NCBI RefSeq assembly: GCF_019049255.1
Contig: NZ_JAGMUJ010000150.1
Span: forward strand, 1-64,000
Source of the DNA: Streptomyces sp. AC558_RSS880
GTDB lineage: Bacteria; Actinomycetota; Actinomycetes; Streptomycetales; Streptomycetaceae
Length of the DNA: 64,000 nt
Direction: 5' to 3'
Shown in pieces: positions 17,966 through 26,864 of this stretch (position 1 is its first letter; each line of letters opens with the position of its first letter). Below the pieces are notes generated by a model. That model made no database searches and was not told where the DNA came from. It saw only the letters and a list, made by a program, of their open reading frames with translations. The translations under genes and the position numbers were made by a program.

Positions 17966-18277
17966 TCAGCAGGGAACGAGCCCCACATAGCGGTCGGCGA
18001 CATAGATGGGGGCGCTGGTCGAGACCGTCTGTCCCGGCGCGACCGTGTGGCACCGGTCGGGAATCACCGTCACCCCGCCCTTGGTGTACTCGACCTTCAC
18101 CTGCTGGGTGGAGCTGCAGTTGTTGGTGATGCTCACGAAGATCGAGACCAGGTACGTCGCCTCGCCCTCCACGCAGGCCGGCACGGACTGGGGCGCCGCC
18201 TGCGCGCTGCCCTGCATGGCACCGAGCAGCACGAGCCCGGACAGTCCGGCACCGATCGCCGAAGCCAGCTTCCTCAT
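17966..18277 (-). CDS. Secreted tendamistat-like (alpha-amylase inhibitor family) protein
   Basis: 103 aa. A Sec signal peptide (MRKLASAIGAG, hydrophobic core, AQA cleavage near 27) leads to a mature domain of about 75 residues with four cysteines, Cys35, Cys54, Cys76 and Cys103. Their spacing (19 and 27) is close to tendamistat disulfides 11-27 and 45-73. Shared local patterns are PxCV at the start, N-C before a VKVxY strand, and C-x2-VAPGQ-x(n)-Y-x-G with a C-terminal Cys. The Trp-Arg-Tyr loop by which tendamistat blocks alpha-amylase is missing, so amylase inhibition cannot be assumed. A very strong AGGAGGGAG site precedes the ATG. It is divergent from the NRPS operon and its link to the cluster is uncertain. 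Confidence 0.7.
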   Translation of the reverse strand: MRKLASAIGAGLSGLVLLGAMQGSAQAAPQSVPACVEGEATYLVSIFVSITNNCSSTQQVKVEYTKGGVTVIPDRCHTVAPGQTVSTSAPIYVADRYVGLVPC

Positions 18278-18716
18278 GCCTTCTCCCTCCTGATAGGCGG
18301 GACATCCGCACAGCCGGACATCCCGAAAACCTCATTCAATGAACGCGGCGACCGGCATTCAACCCTGCATCAAGGGTTTTGAAATCAGGCCCGAACCGGT
18401 CGGCCCGCAATACCGCCGCCTTGCATGAAGATGCCATCCGGGAATAAGAACTGTTCCGGCGACAGGTCAGGCACAGGAACTTGGCGGACCACTTGACGGA
18501 CTTGTACACCCGTGCCAGTGTCGCCAACTGGTTAATTTCTTCATCTGCTTTCTCTTTTCCGGATCCCGATCGCCGTTCACCCTGCCGCAGTTCGTGTGCG
18601 ACCGGCGCCGGATCCAAAAGCCGCGTCATGTTGTCAACAAGTCGAAATCACTGCTGCAACCAGCGGGCCTCGACGATGGACCGTTGCCCGGGAGCCGAGT
18701 CGTGCGGAGGCGATTG
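18278..18716 (+). promoter_or_regulatory. Upstream region of the NRPS-PKS operon
   Basis: About 440 bp that is markedly less GC-rich between 18340 and 18560. A sigma-70-like pair TTGCAT (18421-18426) and AATAAG (18443-18448), 16 bases apart, is a possible promoter. Frames reading into the NRPS from 18594 lack coding character. GGAGG lies six bases before the GTG at 18717. The region must also promote the divergent secreted-protein gene. Confidence 0.35.
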
Positions 18717-21700
18717 GTGTCGACAGGGACGTTTTCCGAGCTGTTCCGGCGGCAGGTCGCCGCGACGCCGGACGCGCTCGCGGTGATGCACGGCACCACG
18801 GGACTGACGTACCGCGAACTCGACGCGCGGGCCGACCAGCTGGCACACGAGCTGGTCGGGCGCGGGGTCGGCCCGGAGTCCGTGGTGGGGCTGGCGCTGC
18901 GGCGCTCCCCCGCGTGGCCGGTGGCGGTCCTCGCGGTGCTCAAGGCGGGCGGGGCCTTTCTGCCGATGGACTCCGCCCACCCTGCGGAGCGCCTCGCTTT
19001 CATGGTCGTCGACTCCGCGGCCGGCCTGGTGCTGGCCGACGGGGCGACCGCGGCCGAGCTGCCCGAACTGCCCGCCGATGTCGTACGGCTGGACGAGAAG
19101 GCGTTCACCGCCGCGGTGGGCGCGCGGGACGCGACACCGGTCACCGGACGAGTCGGGGCACCGCGCGCGGCGAACGCCGCGTACGTGATCTACACGTCCG
19201 GATCGACCGGCCGTCCCAAGGGCGTCGTCGTCAGCCACGCGGGCCTCGCCTCCCTGCTCGCCTCCCAGCACAAGCACCTGGACCTGGGCCCGGGGAGCCG
19301 GGTCCTGCAGTTCGCCTCGCCCGGCTTCGACGCGTCCGTCTGGGAACTGGTCATGAGCCTGCTGACGGGAGCGACCCTGGTGCTCGCGGACAAGGAGCGG
19401 CTCGAGGCCGGCGCACGGCTCGCGGAGACGGCCGCCCGGTACGGCGTGACCCATATGACGCTGCCGCCTCCCGTACTGGCCGCTCTTCCGGCCGGAGCGC
19501 TGGAGGGCGTACGGACCCTGGTGGTCGCCGGGGACGCGGCCTCGCCGGAACTCGCCGCCACCTGGTCGAGCGGACGGCGCCTGATCAACGCGTACGGTCT
19601 CACCGAGACCACCGTCTGCGTCACCATCAGCGACCCGCTGCCGGGCGACGGAACCGCACCGCCGATCGGCACGGCCGTCACCGACGCGGGCCTGCACGTC
19701 CTCGACGGTGCCCTGGAGCCCGTCGGTCCCGGGGAGACCGGGGAGCTGTACGTGTCCGGCCCGGCGATCGCCCGAGGCTACGCGGGCCGCCCGGACCTGA
19801 CCAGCGTGCGGTTCGTGGCCTGCCCGTTCGCCACCGAGCCGGGCGCGCGCATGTACCGCACCGGTGACCTCGTGGTCCGGAACGAGGACGGGCAGCTGGT
19901 CTTCCGGGGCCGCACCGACGCCCAGGTGAAGATCCGCGGATTCCGTGTCGAGCCCCGTGATGTCGAGGCCGTCCTGGAGACCCACCCCGGCGTCACCCAC
20001 TCCGTCGTCACGGCCCACGAAACCCCCGGTGCGGGAAGACGGCTGGTGGCCTACGTCGTCGCAGCCCGTCCGGCGGCGGTCCCGTCCCTCCCCGAGCTGC
20101 GCGACCATGCCGTACGGCACCTGCCCGACCACATGGTCCCCGCGGCCTTCACCGTCCTGGACGCACTCCCCCTGACCCCCAACGGCAAGCTCGACAGCGC
20201 CAGGCTGCCCGAACCGGAGTTCCGCGGTGCCGTCCACCGGGCTCCGCGCACCCCGGTCGAGGCCGGCCTCGCCGCTGTCTTCGCCGAAACCCTGGGACTC
20301 GACCGGGTCGGCGTCGACGACGACTTCTTCGGCACGCTCGGGGGCGACTCGCTCCTCGCCATGCGTGTCGTGGCACGGGTGAGGGAGACGCTGTCGGCCG
20401 ACCTCCCGGCGAGTGCCCTGTACCGGCACCGGAGCGTCGCGGCTCTCGCCGCGGCGGTCGGCACCTCGGACGGCATCACGCCCGTCCGCCCCGACCCGTC
20501 GGCAGAGCACGACGCCGGCCCGGTGTCGTCCTACGCCCAGCAGCGCCTGTGGTTCCTGGACCGCTTCGAACGCGGCCCCTCCCACCACGTCAGCGGCGGC
20601 CTCCGCCTGACCGGGGCCCTGGACACCGATGCCCTCGCGCGGGCGCTGAACCGGCTCGCCGCACGCCACGAGGGGCTGCGCACCACGTTCGCCACGGTGG
20701 CCGGCGGCTGTGTCCCGGTCGTCCGCCCGCCCGCCCCGGTCCCTCTCGCGCACACCGACCTCTCGGCGCTCCCCCGGGCCGAGTGCGACGCGGAAGCCGA
20801 CCGGCTGTGGCGGGCGGACATGACCGAGCCGTTCGACCTGGAGACCGGCCCGCTGCTCCGCTCCCGCTTGATCCGCCTCAGCGGCACCGAGCACCTTCTC
20901 GTCCTGACGCTCCACCACATCATCAGCGACGAGCGGACGTTCGAGGTGCTCACGGAGGAACTGGGTGCCTCCTACACCTCGGCCGTCACCGGCGAGCCGG
21001 ACCGCCTGCCCGCACCCACCGTTCGCTACACCGACTACGCCGCACAGCAGCGCCGTCGCGTGGAGTCAGGGCTCGCCGCCGATCAACTGCCCTACTGGCG
21101 CGGGCAACTGGATGAGGCGGCCCCACTGGAGCTGCCCACGGACCGCCCCCGGGGCGACACGAGCCACGCCCCCGCCCTGCTGGAGCGCCGCACCGTCGAC
21201 GCCCGCACCACCGAGGCACTGCGCCGACTGGCCCGGCACAACGGCACGACACTGTTCGCGACCCTGCTCGCCGCCTGCGACGTCGTGCTCTCCCGCTGCA
21301 CGGGCCGCCAGGACGTCCTCGTCGGCGTACCCGTCTCGTGCCGCGACGAGGTGGCGTACGAGGACGTCGTCGGCCTCTTCGTCAACACCCTCGTACTGCG
21401 CTCGACCGTGACCGAGGACGCGACGTTCACCGACCTGGTCGGCTCGGTCGCGGACACCCTGACGGGCGCCCTCGCTCACGCCGCCCTGCCCTTCGACCGG
21501 CTGGTGGAGGAGCTCGCGCCGTCGCGCCGCCCCAGCCGCACCCCCTTCGTCGACGTGATGGTGAGCATGGAAAGCGCCCGTTCCCGCGTCACCGGGTTCA
21601 CGGGCCTGACCGTCACCACGGCCGACGCGCCCACGGTCACCACCGCCTTCGACCTCGACGTCCGCTTCCGTGAGAGCGACGGAGGGCTGCGCGTCGACCT

Positions 21701-24700
21701 CCGCTACCGCGCGGACCTGTTCGACGCACGGTTCATCGCCCGCCTCGCCACCGCGCTGGCCGATCTGCCGGCCGAGGTCGTGCGCGCTCCCGACCGGCCG
21801 CTGCGCCGGTTCCCCTCGCTGCCCGAGGCCGACGAGGCCCTGCTCGACGCGTGGAACACCGCCGTCCCCGCGGTGGCCGAGGCCACCTGCGCCCACGACC
21901 TCTTCGGGCGGCAGGTGCGCGCGCGGCCCGAGGCACTGGCGGTCAAGCACGGTGAACGACGCCTGACCTACGCCGAACTCGACGTCCGGGCCAACCGCCT
22001 GGCCCACGACCTGACCGCGCGGGGCGTGGGCCCCGATGTCGTGGTGGCGCTCGGCCTGGAACGCGGAGCGGACCTCGCCGTCGCCGCCCTCGCGGTGCTC
22101 AAAGCGGGCGGCGCGGTCCTGCCGCTGGACCTCGGGCACCCGCGTGACAGGCTGGCCGCGACACTCGCCGACGCCGCTCCGCGGCTGCTGGTGACGACGT
22201 ACGAGGCACAACGCTCGCTGCCCGTCGGCGACGTGCCCGTCATGTGCCTCGACGGGGAGGCGGAACGCACTCGCCTCGCGCGCCGGCCCGGCACCGCCCC
22301 CCACACCGGCGTGCGGCCCACGAATCTCGCGTACCTCGTGTACACCTCCGGCTCGGCCGGGCGCCCCAAGGGTGTCCAGGTGCAGCACGACGGTCTCACC
22401 CACCTCGCCGCCGACAGCCGGCGCAGCATCGGCCTCGGCCCGGGCAGCCGGATGCTCCAGCACCTCTCGCCCGCCTTCGACGCGGGCCTGTGGCAGATGC
22501 TCATGCCGCTGCTGACGGGCGCGGCGGTGTGCTTCAGCCTGCCCGGCGAACGCGACGACCCCCAGGCTCTGGCCGATCGCATCCGGCAGGACCGGATCAC
22601 ACTGTTCCTGCTGACGCCCTCGATCCTGGGCACCCTGGACCCGGCCGGGCTGCCCGCGCTGGACCTGGTCTGCGTCGGCGGGGAGGAGTGCCCCGTCCCC
22701 CTGGCCGAAGCCTGGGCGGCCGTGCACCCGTTCGCCAATCTGTACGGCCCCACCGAGGCCACGGTCTATTCCACCCTGCACACCGTGCCGCGCGGCACCC
22801 TGCCCGCCCGGACGGGTCGTGTCCCCATCGGCGCCCCGGTGGCCGGCGTACGCCACTACGCACTGGACCGGTGGCTGCGTCCCGCGCCGATCGGCGCACC
22901 CGGCGAGCTGTACCTGGCGGGCCCCGTTCTGGCGCGGGGGTACCACGACAGGGCCGGGGAGACCGCCGCGCGCTTCACCGCGGACCCGTTCGGCCCGCCC
23001 GGCAGCCGCATGTACCGCACCGGCGACCTCGTCCGCTGGACCGCCGACGGCGAGCTGGTCTTCCTCGGCCGCACCGACGACCAGGTGAAGATCCACGGCC
23101 ACCGCGTCGAAACCGGCGAGGTCGAGTCGGAACTCCTCGCGCATCCGGACGTCGCCGAGGCGCTGGTGACCGTCCGGCCGGACCACCGGGGACGGCAGCG
23201 GCTGGTCGGCTACCTCGTGCCCGAGCCCGGACACGAACTCCCCCCGGCCTCGGAGCTGCGCGCCCACCTCGTCCGGTCCATGCCCGCGGCCATGGTGCCC
23301 ACGGCCTTCGTGCCGCTGGCCGGGCTGCCCCTGAACAGCAGCGGAAAGGCCGACCGCAAGGCCCTGCCGCCCCCCGCGCCGGCGGAGACGGTGCACGCGG
23401 CACCCACCACCGGCGTGCAGCGGACCCTCGTGGACGTGTGGAGCCGGGTCCTCGGCAGCGAGCGGATCGGCATCGACGACGACTTCTTCCAGCTCGGCGG
23501 GGACTCCGTCACGAGCATGCTGCTGGTCACCGCGGCCCGGGCGGCAGGCCTCGTCCTGACTCCGAAGGACGTGTTCCAGCGGCCCACCATCCGGTCCCTG
23601 GCCGAGGTGGTGACCGACGTCGGCACGCCCTCGGGGCATGAGGCGCTCCCCGTCTCCGGGACGGCCGCCGCACCGGCCGCGGCCGGCTCCGGCATACCCG
23701 TCGCCCACCCGCTGACGCCTCTGCAGACCGGGCTGCTGTACCACTCCCTGGCCGGACACGCCGCCGGCGGACACGACGTCTACCTGCGCCGCGCCGTCTT
23801 CACGCTCACCGGCGTGCGCGCCCCACGGACGCTGGCCCGGGCCTGGCAATGCGTCGTGGACCGGGTGCCCGCGCTGCGCAGCAGCGTGCGCTGGGGCGGC
23901 GGCAGACCGCCGGCGCACGTCGTGCACCCCGCTTTCACCCTGCCGGTCGGCCACCACGACTGGCGCGGAGCCGACGCCGCCCCGCACCGGGACGCCCTGC
24001 GGGCACTCGTCGACGCGGAACGCGCGAACGCGCCGGACCCGCGCGCGACGGTCCCGATGCGCCTCGCCCTCGCCCACGCCGCCGACGACGAGGTCGTCGT
24101 CGTGTGGACCTTCCACCACCTCTTCCTCGACGGCTGGAGCATGGCGCAGGTCCTCACCGACGTTCTGACCGCCTACGCCGCGCTCGTCGACGGCCGCACG
24201 CCGCGGCTGCCCGCCCGCAGGACCTTCCAGGAGTACGGGGCGTGGCTGAACCGCCGCGACCGCGGTGGGGCACGCGCCCATTGGGCCCGCGTCCTCGCCG
24301 GGTTCGACAGCCCCACCCCTCTGCCGTACGGGCGGGTGAGCGGGCCGTACCACCGGCCGGGCGCATCCGCCGAGCAGGTGATCACGCTCTCCGGGAACGG
24401 TTTCGACCGGCTGCGCACCTTCGCGCGCGACAACCGGCTGACCGTCAACACCCTGGTGCAGGCCGCCTGGGCTCTGCTGCTGGCACGGCACGCGGGCCGC
24501 GACGACGTGCTGTTCGGCGCCACCGTATCGACCCGTGACGCCGACTTCACCGGGGCGGACTCCGTCATCGGGCTGCTCATCAACACACTGCCGGTACGCG
24601 TCCGCGTCGACGAAGCAGCCCCGCTCGTGCAGTGGCTGCGCCGTCTCCAGGCGGAGCAGGTCGAGGCCCGCCGGTTCGACACCTTCCCGCTGTCCGACCA

Positions 24701-26864
24701 ACTCGCGGTGAGCGGACTCGAGCAGGGCACCGTCCTGTTCGACACCGCGGTCGCCTTCGAGAACGTCCCCTTCGACCCGGGCGTCGCACAGGCCACGGGC
24801 ATCGGCGTGTCGGACCTCGACATCGCCAACACCACGCACTATCCGCTGTCCCTGGTCGTCCACGCCTCCGGCGAACTCGTCCTCCGGCTGAGTCACGACA
24901 CCCTCCGGTACGAAGCGGAGGAGGCCGCGGAGCTCGCCGCGCAGTTGCGCACCCTGCTGGAGGGCATGGCGGAAGTGGCGCACCGGCCGGTGGCCGACCT
25001 GAGCGCCCTGCGGCCGGACCAGCACCACCGCGCCGTGCGCCAGGTGAGCGGTGCCGCGGTCCCGGCCCCGGCGCCCGCGTGTCTGCACCGGCTGTACGCC
25101 CGGCAGGCCCTCCTCACCCCCGGCGCCCCCGCCCTCAGCCACTCCGACGGCACCGTCCTGACGTACCGGCAACTCGACGAGCGGGCCAACCGGCTGGCGC
25201 ATCTGCTGACCGGGCACGGGGCCGGCCCCGAGGTCCTCGTCGCGGTGGCCCTGCCGCGCGGCGTCGATCAGATCGTCGCTCTGCTGGCCGTGCTCAAGGC
25301 CGGCGCCGCCTATCTGCCGCTCGACCCCGCCCATCCCGCCGACCGGTTGGCGTGGATGACCACCGACTCGGGTGCGGCCCTGCTCCTCACCGCCGACGAG
25401 GCCGGTGCCTCCTGGAAGCCGGCCGCCGTCCGCGCCCTTGCCCTGGACGGCCTGGACCACGCGCTCGCCGGCCTGCCGGCCACCGCGCCCGGGGTGCCCG
25501 GACGGCCCGACCACCTCGCGTACACCATCTACACCTCCGGGTCCACCGGGCGCCCCAAGGGGGTCGACGTCTCGCACCGCGGAGTCACCGGGCTGCTCGC
25601 CGCCGTGCGCGGCACCGGGGCGGGCCCCGGCGGCCGCGTGCTGCAATTCGCCCCTCCCGGCTTCGACGCGTCCCTGTGGGAGTTCGGCATGGCGCTGCTG
25701 ACCGGCGCCACCCTCGTCCTGGTCGAGCCGGAGGACCTGAGATCCGGCCGGCCGCTCGCCGGCACCCTCGCCCGGCAGCGCATCACCCATGTCACGCTGC
25801 CGCCCGCGGTCCTCTCCCTGCTCTCCGCCGCCGACGTGCCCACCGGCACGACGGTGATCGCCGCCGGTGAACGGCTGCCCGCCGACCTGGCCGGATCCCT
25901 GGCAGCCGAACGCCCGGTGCACAACGCCTACGGCCCCACCGAGAACACCGTGTGCGCCACCCTGACCGGGCCGCTGCCGGCCCACGGTGAGCCGCCCCTG
26001 GGCGCTCCGGTCCCCGGTACGGCGGTGTACGTGCTGGACTCCGGGCTCCGCCCCGTGCCGTTCGGCGCGGTCGGCGATCTCCACCTCGCCGGTCCGGCGC
26101 TGGCCCGCGGCTACCGGGGCCGGGGCGCGCTGACCTCGGAACGGTTCGTGGCCTGCCCCTACGGGCCTCCGGGCAGCCGGATGTACCGCACCGGCGACCG
26201 GGTGCGCCAACAGGCCGACGGCACCTTGCACTTCATCGGTCGCAGCGACGACCAGGTCAAGGTCCGCGGCTTCCGGGTGGAGCCCGGCGAGATCGAGGCC
26301 GCCCTGACCGCGGATCCGGCGGTGAGGCAGGCCGCCGTCACCGCCCACGGCGCCCGGCACCGGCGGCGCCTGACAGCGCACGTGGTGCTCGGCGAGGACG
26401 GCACCGTCGCCGACGTGCGCGCCGGCCTCGTGCGACGGCTGCCCGGCCACCTGGTGCCCTCGGTCTTCGTCGTGCACGACCGACTGCCCCTGACGCCCAA
26501 CGGCAAGACCGACCGGCGTGCGCTGCACGCCGTCCCGGCCGTCCGGGACGCCTCGGTCCAGGGCCCGCGCAACGACGTGGAACGCCATGTCGCCCGGCTC
26601 TGGACCGAACTTCTGGGCCGTGACGTCATCGACGTCCACGAGAAGTTCTTCGAGGCCGGAGGCACCTCACTGACCCTTCTCGAACTGGCCGCCCGCCTGC
26701 AGGCCGCAGGCCGGCCCGAGATTCCGCTGGCCGCCCTCTTCGAGAACTCCACCATCGAGGCCATGGCCCGCCTGGTGGAAGAGCGTGATCGCCCCCGCAC
26801 CTCCACCGCGGTGGGCGGACCGGTCGCGGCAGACCACGAGCAGACGGAGGACTGGGAACTGTGA
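18717..26864 (+). CDS. Trimodular NRPS, A-PCP-C-A-PCP-C-A-PCP
   Basis: 2715 aa from GTG at 18717 (GGAGG six bases upstream; a GTG at 18594 would add 41 non-conserved residues). It begins directly with an A domain and so acts as a loading protein. A1 (about 10-500) has code D-A-W-T-V-A-A-V-C-K, which equals a published Phe code. PCP1 has LGGDSLL near 541. C1 has HHIISDE, with Glu in place of the motif Gly, near 734. A2 (from about 1055) reads D-A-W-L-C-G-L-V-Y-K, with no clear match. PCP2 has LGGDSVT near 1588. C2 has HHLFLDG near 1800. A3 (from about 2120) reads D-A-W-T-I-A-A-V-C-K, again Phe-like. PCP3 has AGGTSLT near 2641. It overlaps the PKS-NRPS gene by GTGA, and PCP3 should pass its chain to that KS. 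Confidence 0.95.
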   Translation: MSTGTFSELFRRQVAATPDALAVMHGTTGLTYRELDARADQLAHELVGRGVGPESVVGLALRRSPAWPVAVLAVLKAGGAFLPMDSAHPAERLAFMVVDSAAGLVLADGATAAELPELPADVVRLDEKAFTAAVGARDATPVTGRVGAPRAANAAYVIYTSGSTGRPKGVVVSHAGLASLLASQHKHLDLGPGSRVLQFASPGFDASVWELVMSLLTGATLVLADKERLEAGARLAETAARYGVTHMTLPPPVLAALPAGALEGVRTLVVAGDAASPELAATWSSGRRLINAYGLTETTVCVTISDPLPGDGTAPPIGTAVTDAGLHVLDGALEPVGPGETGELYVSGPAIARGYAGRPDLTSVRFVACPFATEPGARMYRTGDLVVRNEDGQLVFRGRTDAQVKIRGFRVEPRDVEAVLETHPGVTHSVVTAHETPGAGRRLVAYVVAARPAAVPSLPELRDHAVRHLPDHMVPAAFTVLDALPLTPNGKLDSARLPEPEFRGAVHRAPRTPVEAGLAAVFAETLGLDRVGVDDDFFGTLGGDSLLAMRVVARVRETLSADLPASALYRHRSVAALAAAVGTSDGITPVRPDPSAEHDAGPVSSYAQQRLWFLDRFERGPSHHVSGGLRLTGALDTDALARALNRLAARHEGLRTTFATVAGGCVPVVRPPAPVPLAHTDLSALPRAECDAEADRLWRADMTEPFDLETGPLLRSRLIRLSGTEHLLVLTLHHIISDERTFEVLTEELGASYTSAVTGEPDRLPAPTVRYTDYAAQQRRRVESGLAADQLPYWRGQLDEAAPLELPTDRPRGDTSHAPALLERRTVDARTTEALRRLARHNGTTLFATLLAACDVVLSRCTGRQDVLVGVPVSCRDEVAYEDVVGLFVNTLVLRSTVTEDATFTDLVGSVADTLTGALAHAALPFDRLVEELAPSRRPSRTPFVDVMVSMESARSRVTGFTGLTVTTADAPTVTTAFDLDVRFRESDGGLRVDLRYRADLFDARFIARLATALADLPAEVVRAPDRPLRRFPSLPEADEALLDAWNTAVPAVAEATCAHDLFGRQVRARPEALAVKHGERRLTYAELDVRANRLAHDLTARGVGPDVVVALGLERGADLAVAALAVLKAGGAVLPLDLGHPRDRLAATLADAAPRLLVTTYEAQRSLPVGDVPVMCLDGEAERTRLARRPGTAPHTGVRPTNLAYLVYTSGSAGRPKGVQVQHDGLTHLAADSRRSIGLGPGSRMLQHLSPAFDAGLWQMLMPLLTGAAVCFSLPGERDDPQALADRIRQDRITLFLLTPSILGTLDPAGLPALDLVCVGGEECPVPLAEAWAAVHPFANLYGPTEATVYSTLHTVPRGTLPARTGRVPIGAPVAGVRHYALDRWLRPAPIGAPGELYLAGPVLARGYHDRAGETAARFTADPFGPPGSRMYRTGDLVRWTADGELVFLGRTDDQVKIHGHRVETGEVESELLAHPDVAEALVTVRPDHRGRQRLVGYLVPEPGHELPPASELRAHLVRSMPAAMVPTAFVPLAGLPLNSSGKADRKALPPPAPAETVHAAPTTGVQRTLVDVWSRVLGSERIGIDDDFFQLGGDSVTSMLLVTAARAAGLVLTPKDVFQRPTIRSLAEVVTDVGTPSGHEALPVSGTAAAPAAAGSGIPVAHPLTPLQTGLLYHSLAGHAAGGHDVYLRRAVFTLTGVRAPRTLARAWQCVVDRVPALRSSVRWGGGRPPAHVVHPAFTLPVGHHDWRGADAAPHRDALRALVDAERANAPDPRATVPMRLALAHAADDEVVVVWTFHHLFLDGWSMAQVLTDVLTAYAALVDGRTPRLPARRTFQEYGAWLNRRDRGGARAHWARVLAGFDSPTPLPYGRVSGPYHRPGASAEQVITLSGNGFDRLRTFARDNRLTVNTLVQAAWALLLARHAGRDDVLFGATVSTRDADFTGADSVIGLLINTLPVRVRVDEAAPLVQWLRRLQAEQVEARRFDTFPLSDQLAVSGLEQGTVLFDTAVAFENVPFDPGVAQATGIGVSDLDIANTTHYPLSLVVHASGELVLRLSHDTLRYEAEEAAELAAQLRTLLEGMAEVAHRPVADLSALRPDQHHRAVRQVSGAAVPAPAPACLHRLYARQALLTPGAPALSHSDGTVLTYRQLDERANRLAHLLTGHGAGPEVLVAVALPRGVDQIVALLAVLKAGAAYLPLDPAHPADRLAWMTTDSGAALLLTADEAGASWKPAAVRALALDGLDHALAGLPATAPGVPGRPDHLAYTIYTSGSTGRPKGVDVSHRGVTGLLAAVRGTGAGPGGRVLQFAPPGFDASLWEFGMALLTGATLVLVEPEDLRSGRPLAGTLARQRITHVTLPPAVLSLLSAADVPTGTTVIAAGERLPADLAGSLAAERPVHNAYGPTENTVCATLTGPLPAHGEPPLGAPVPGTAVYVLDSGLRPVPFGAVGDLHLAGPALARGYRGRGALTSERFVACPYGPPGSRMYRTGDRVRQQADGTLHFIGRSDDQVKVRGFRVEPGEIEAALTADPAVRQAAVTAHGARHRRRLTAHVVLGEDGTVADVRAGLVRRLPGHLVPSVFVVHDRLPLTPNGKTDRRALHAVPAVRDASVQGPRNDVERHVARLWTELLGRDVIDVHEKFFEAGGTSLTLLELAARLQAAGRPEIPLAALFENSTIEAMARLVEERDRPRTSTAVGGPVAADHEQTEDWEL

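Noticed and set aside
18594..18716. N-terminal extension of the trimodular NRPS from GTG 18594
   Set aside because: The 41 added residues have no NRPS similarity, and a GTG at 18717 has GGAGG at ideal distance just before the A domain.
21066..26639. 1857-codon minus-strand frame
   Set aside because: Antisense shadow of the trimodular NRPS, whose own frame shows all A, C and PCP core motifs.
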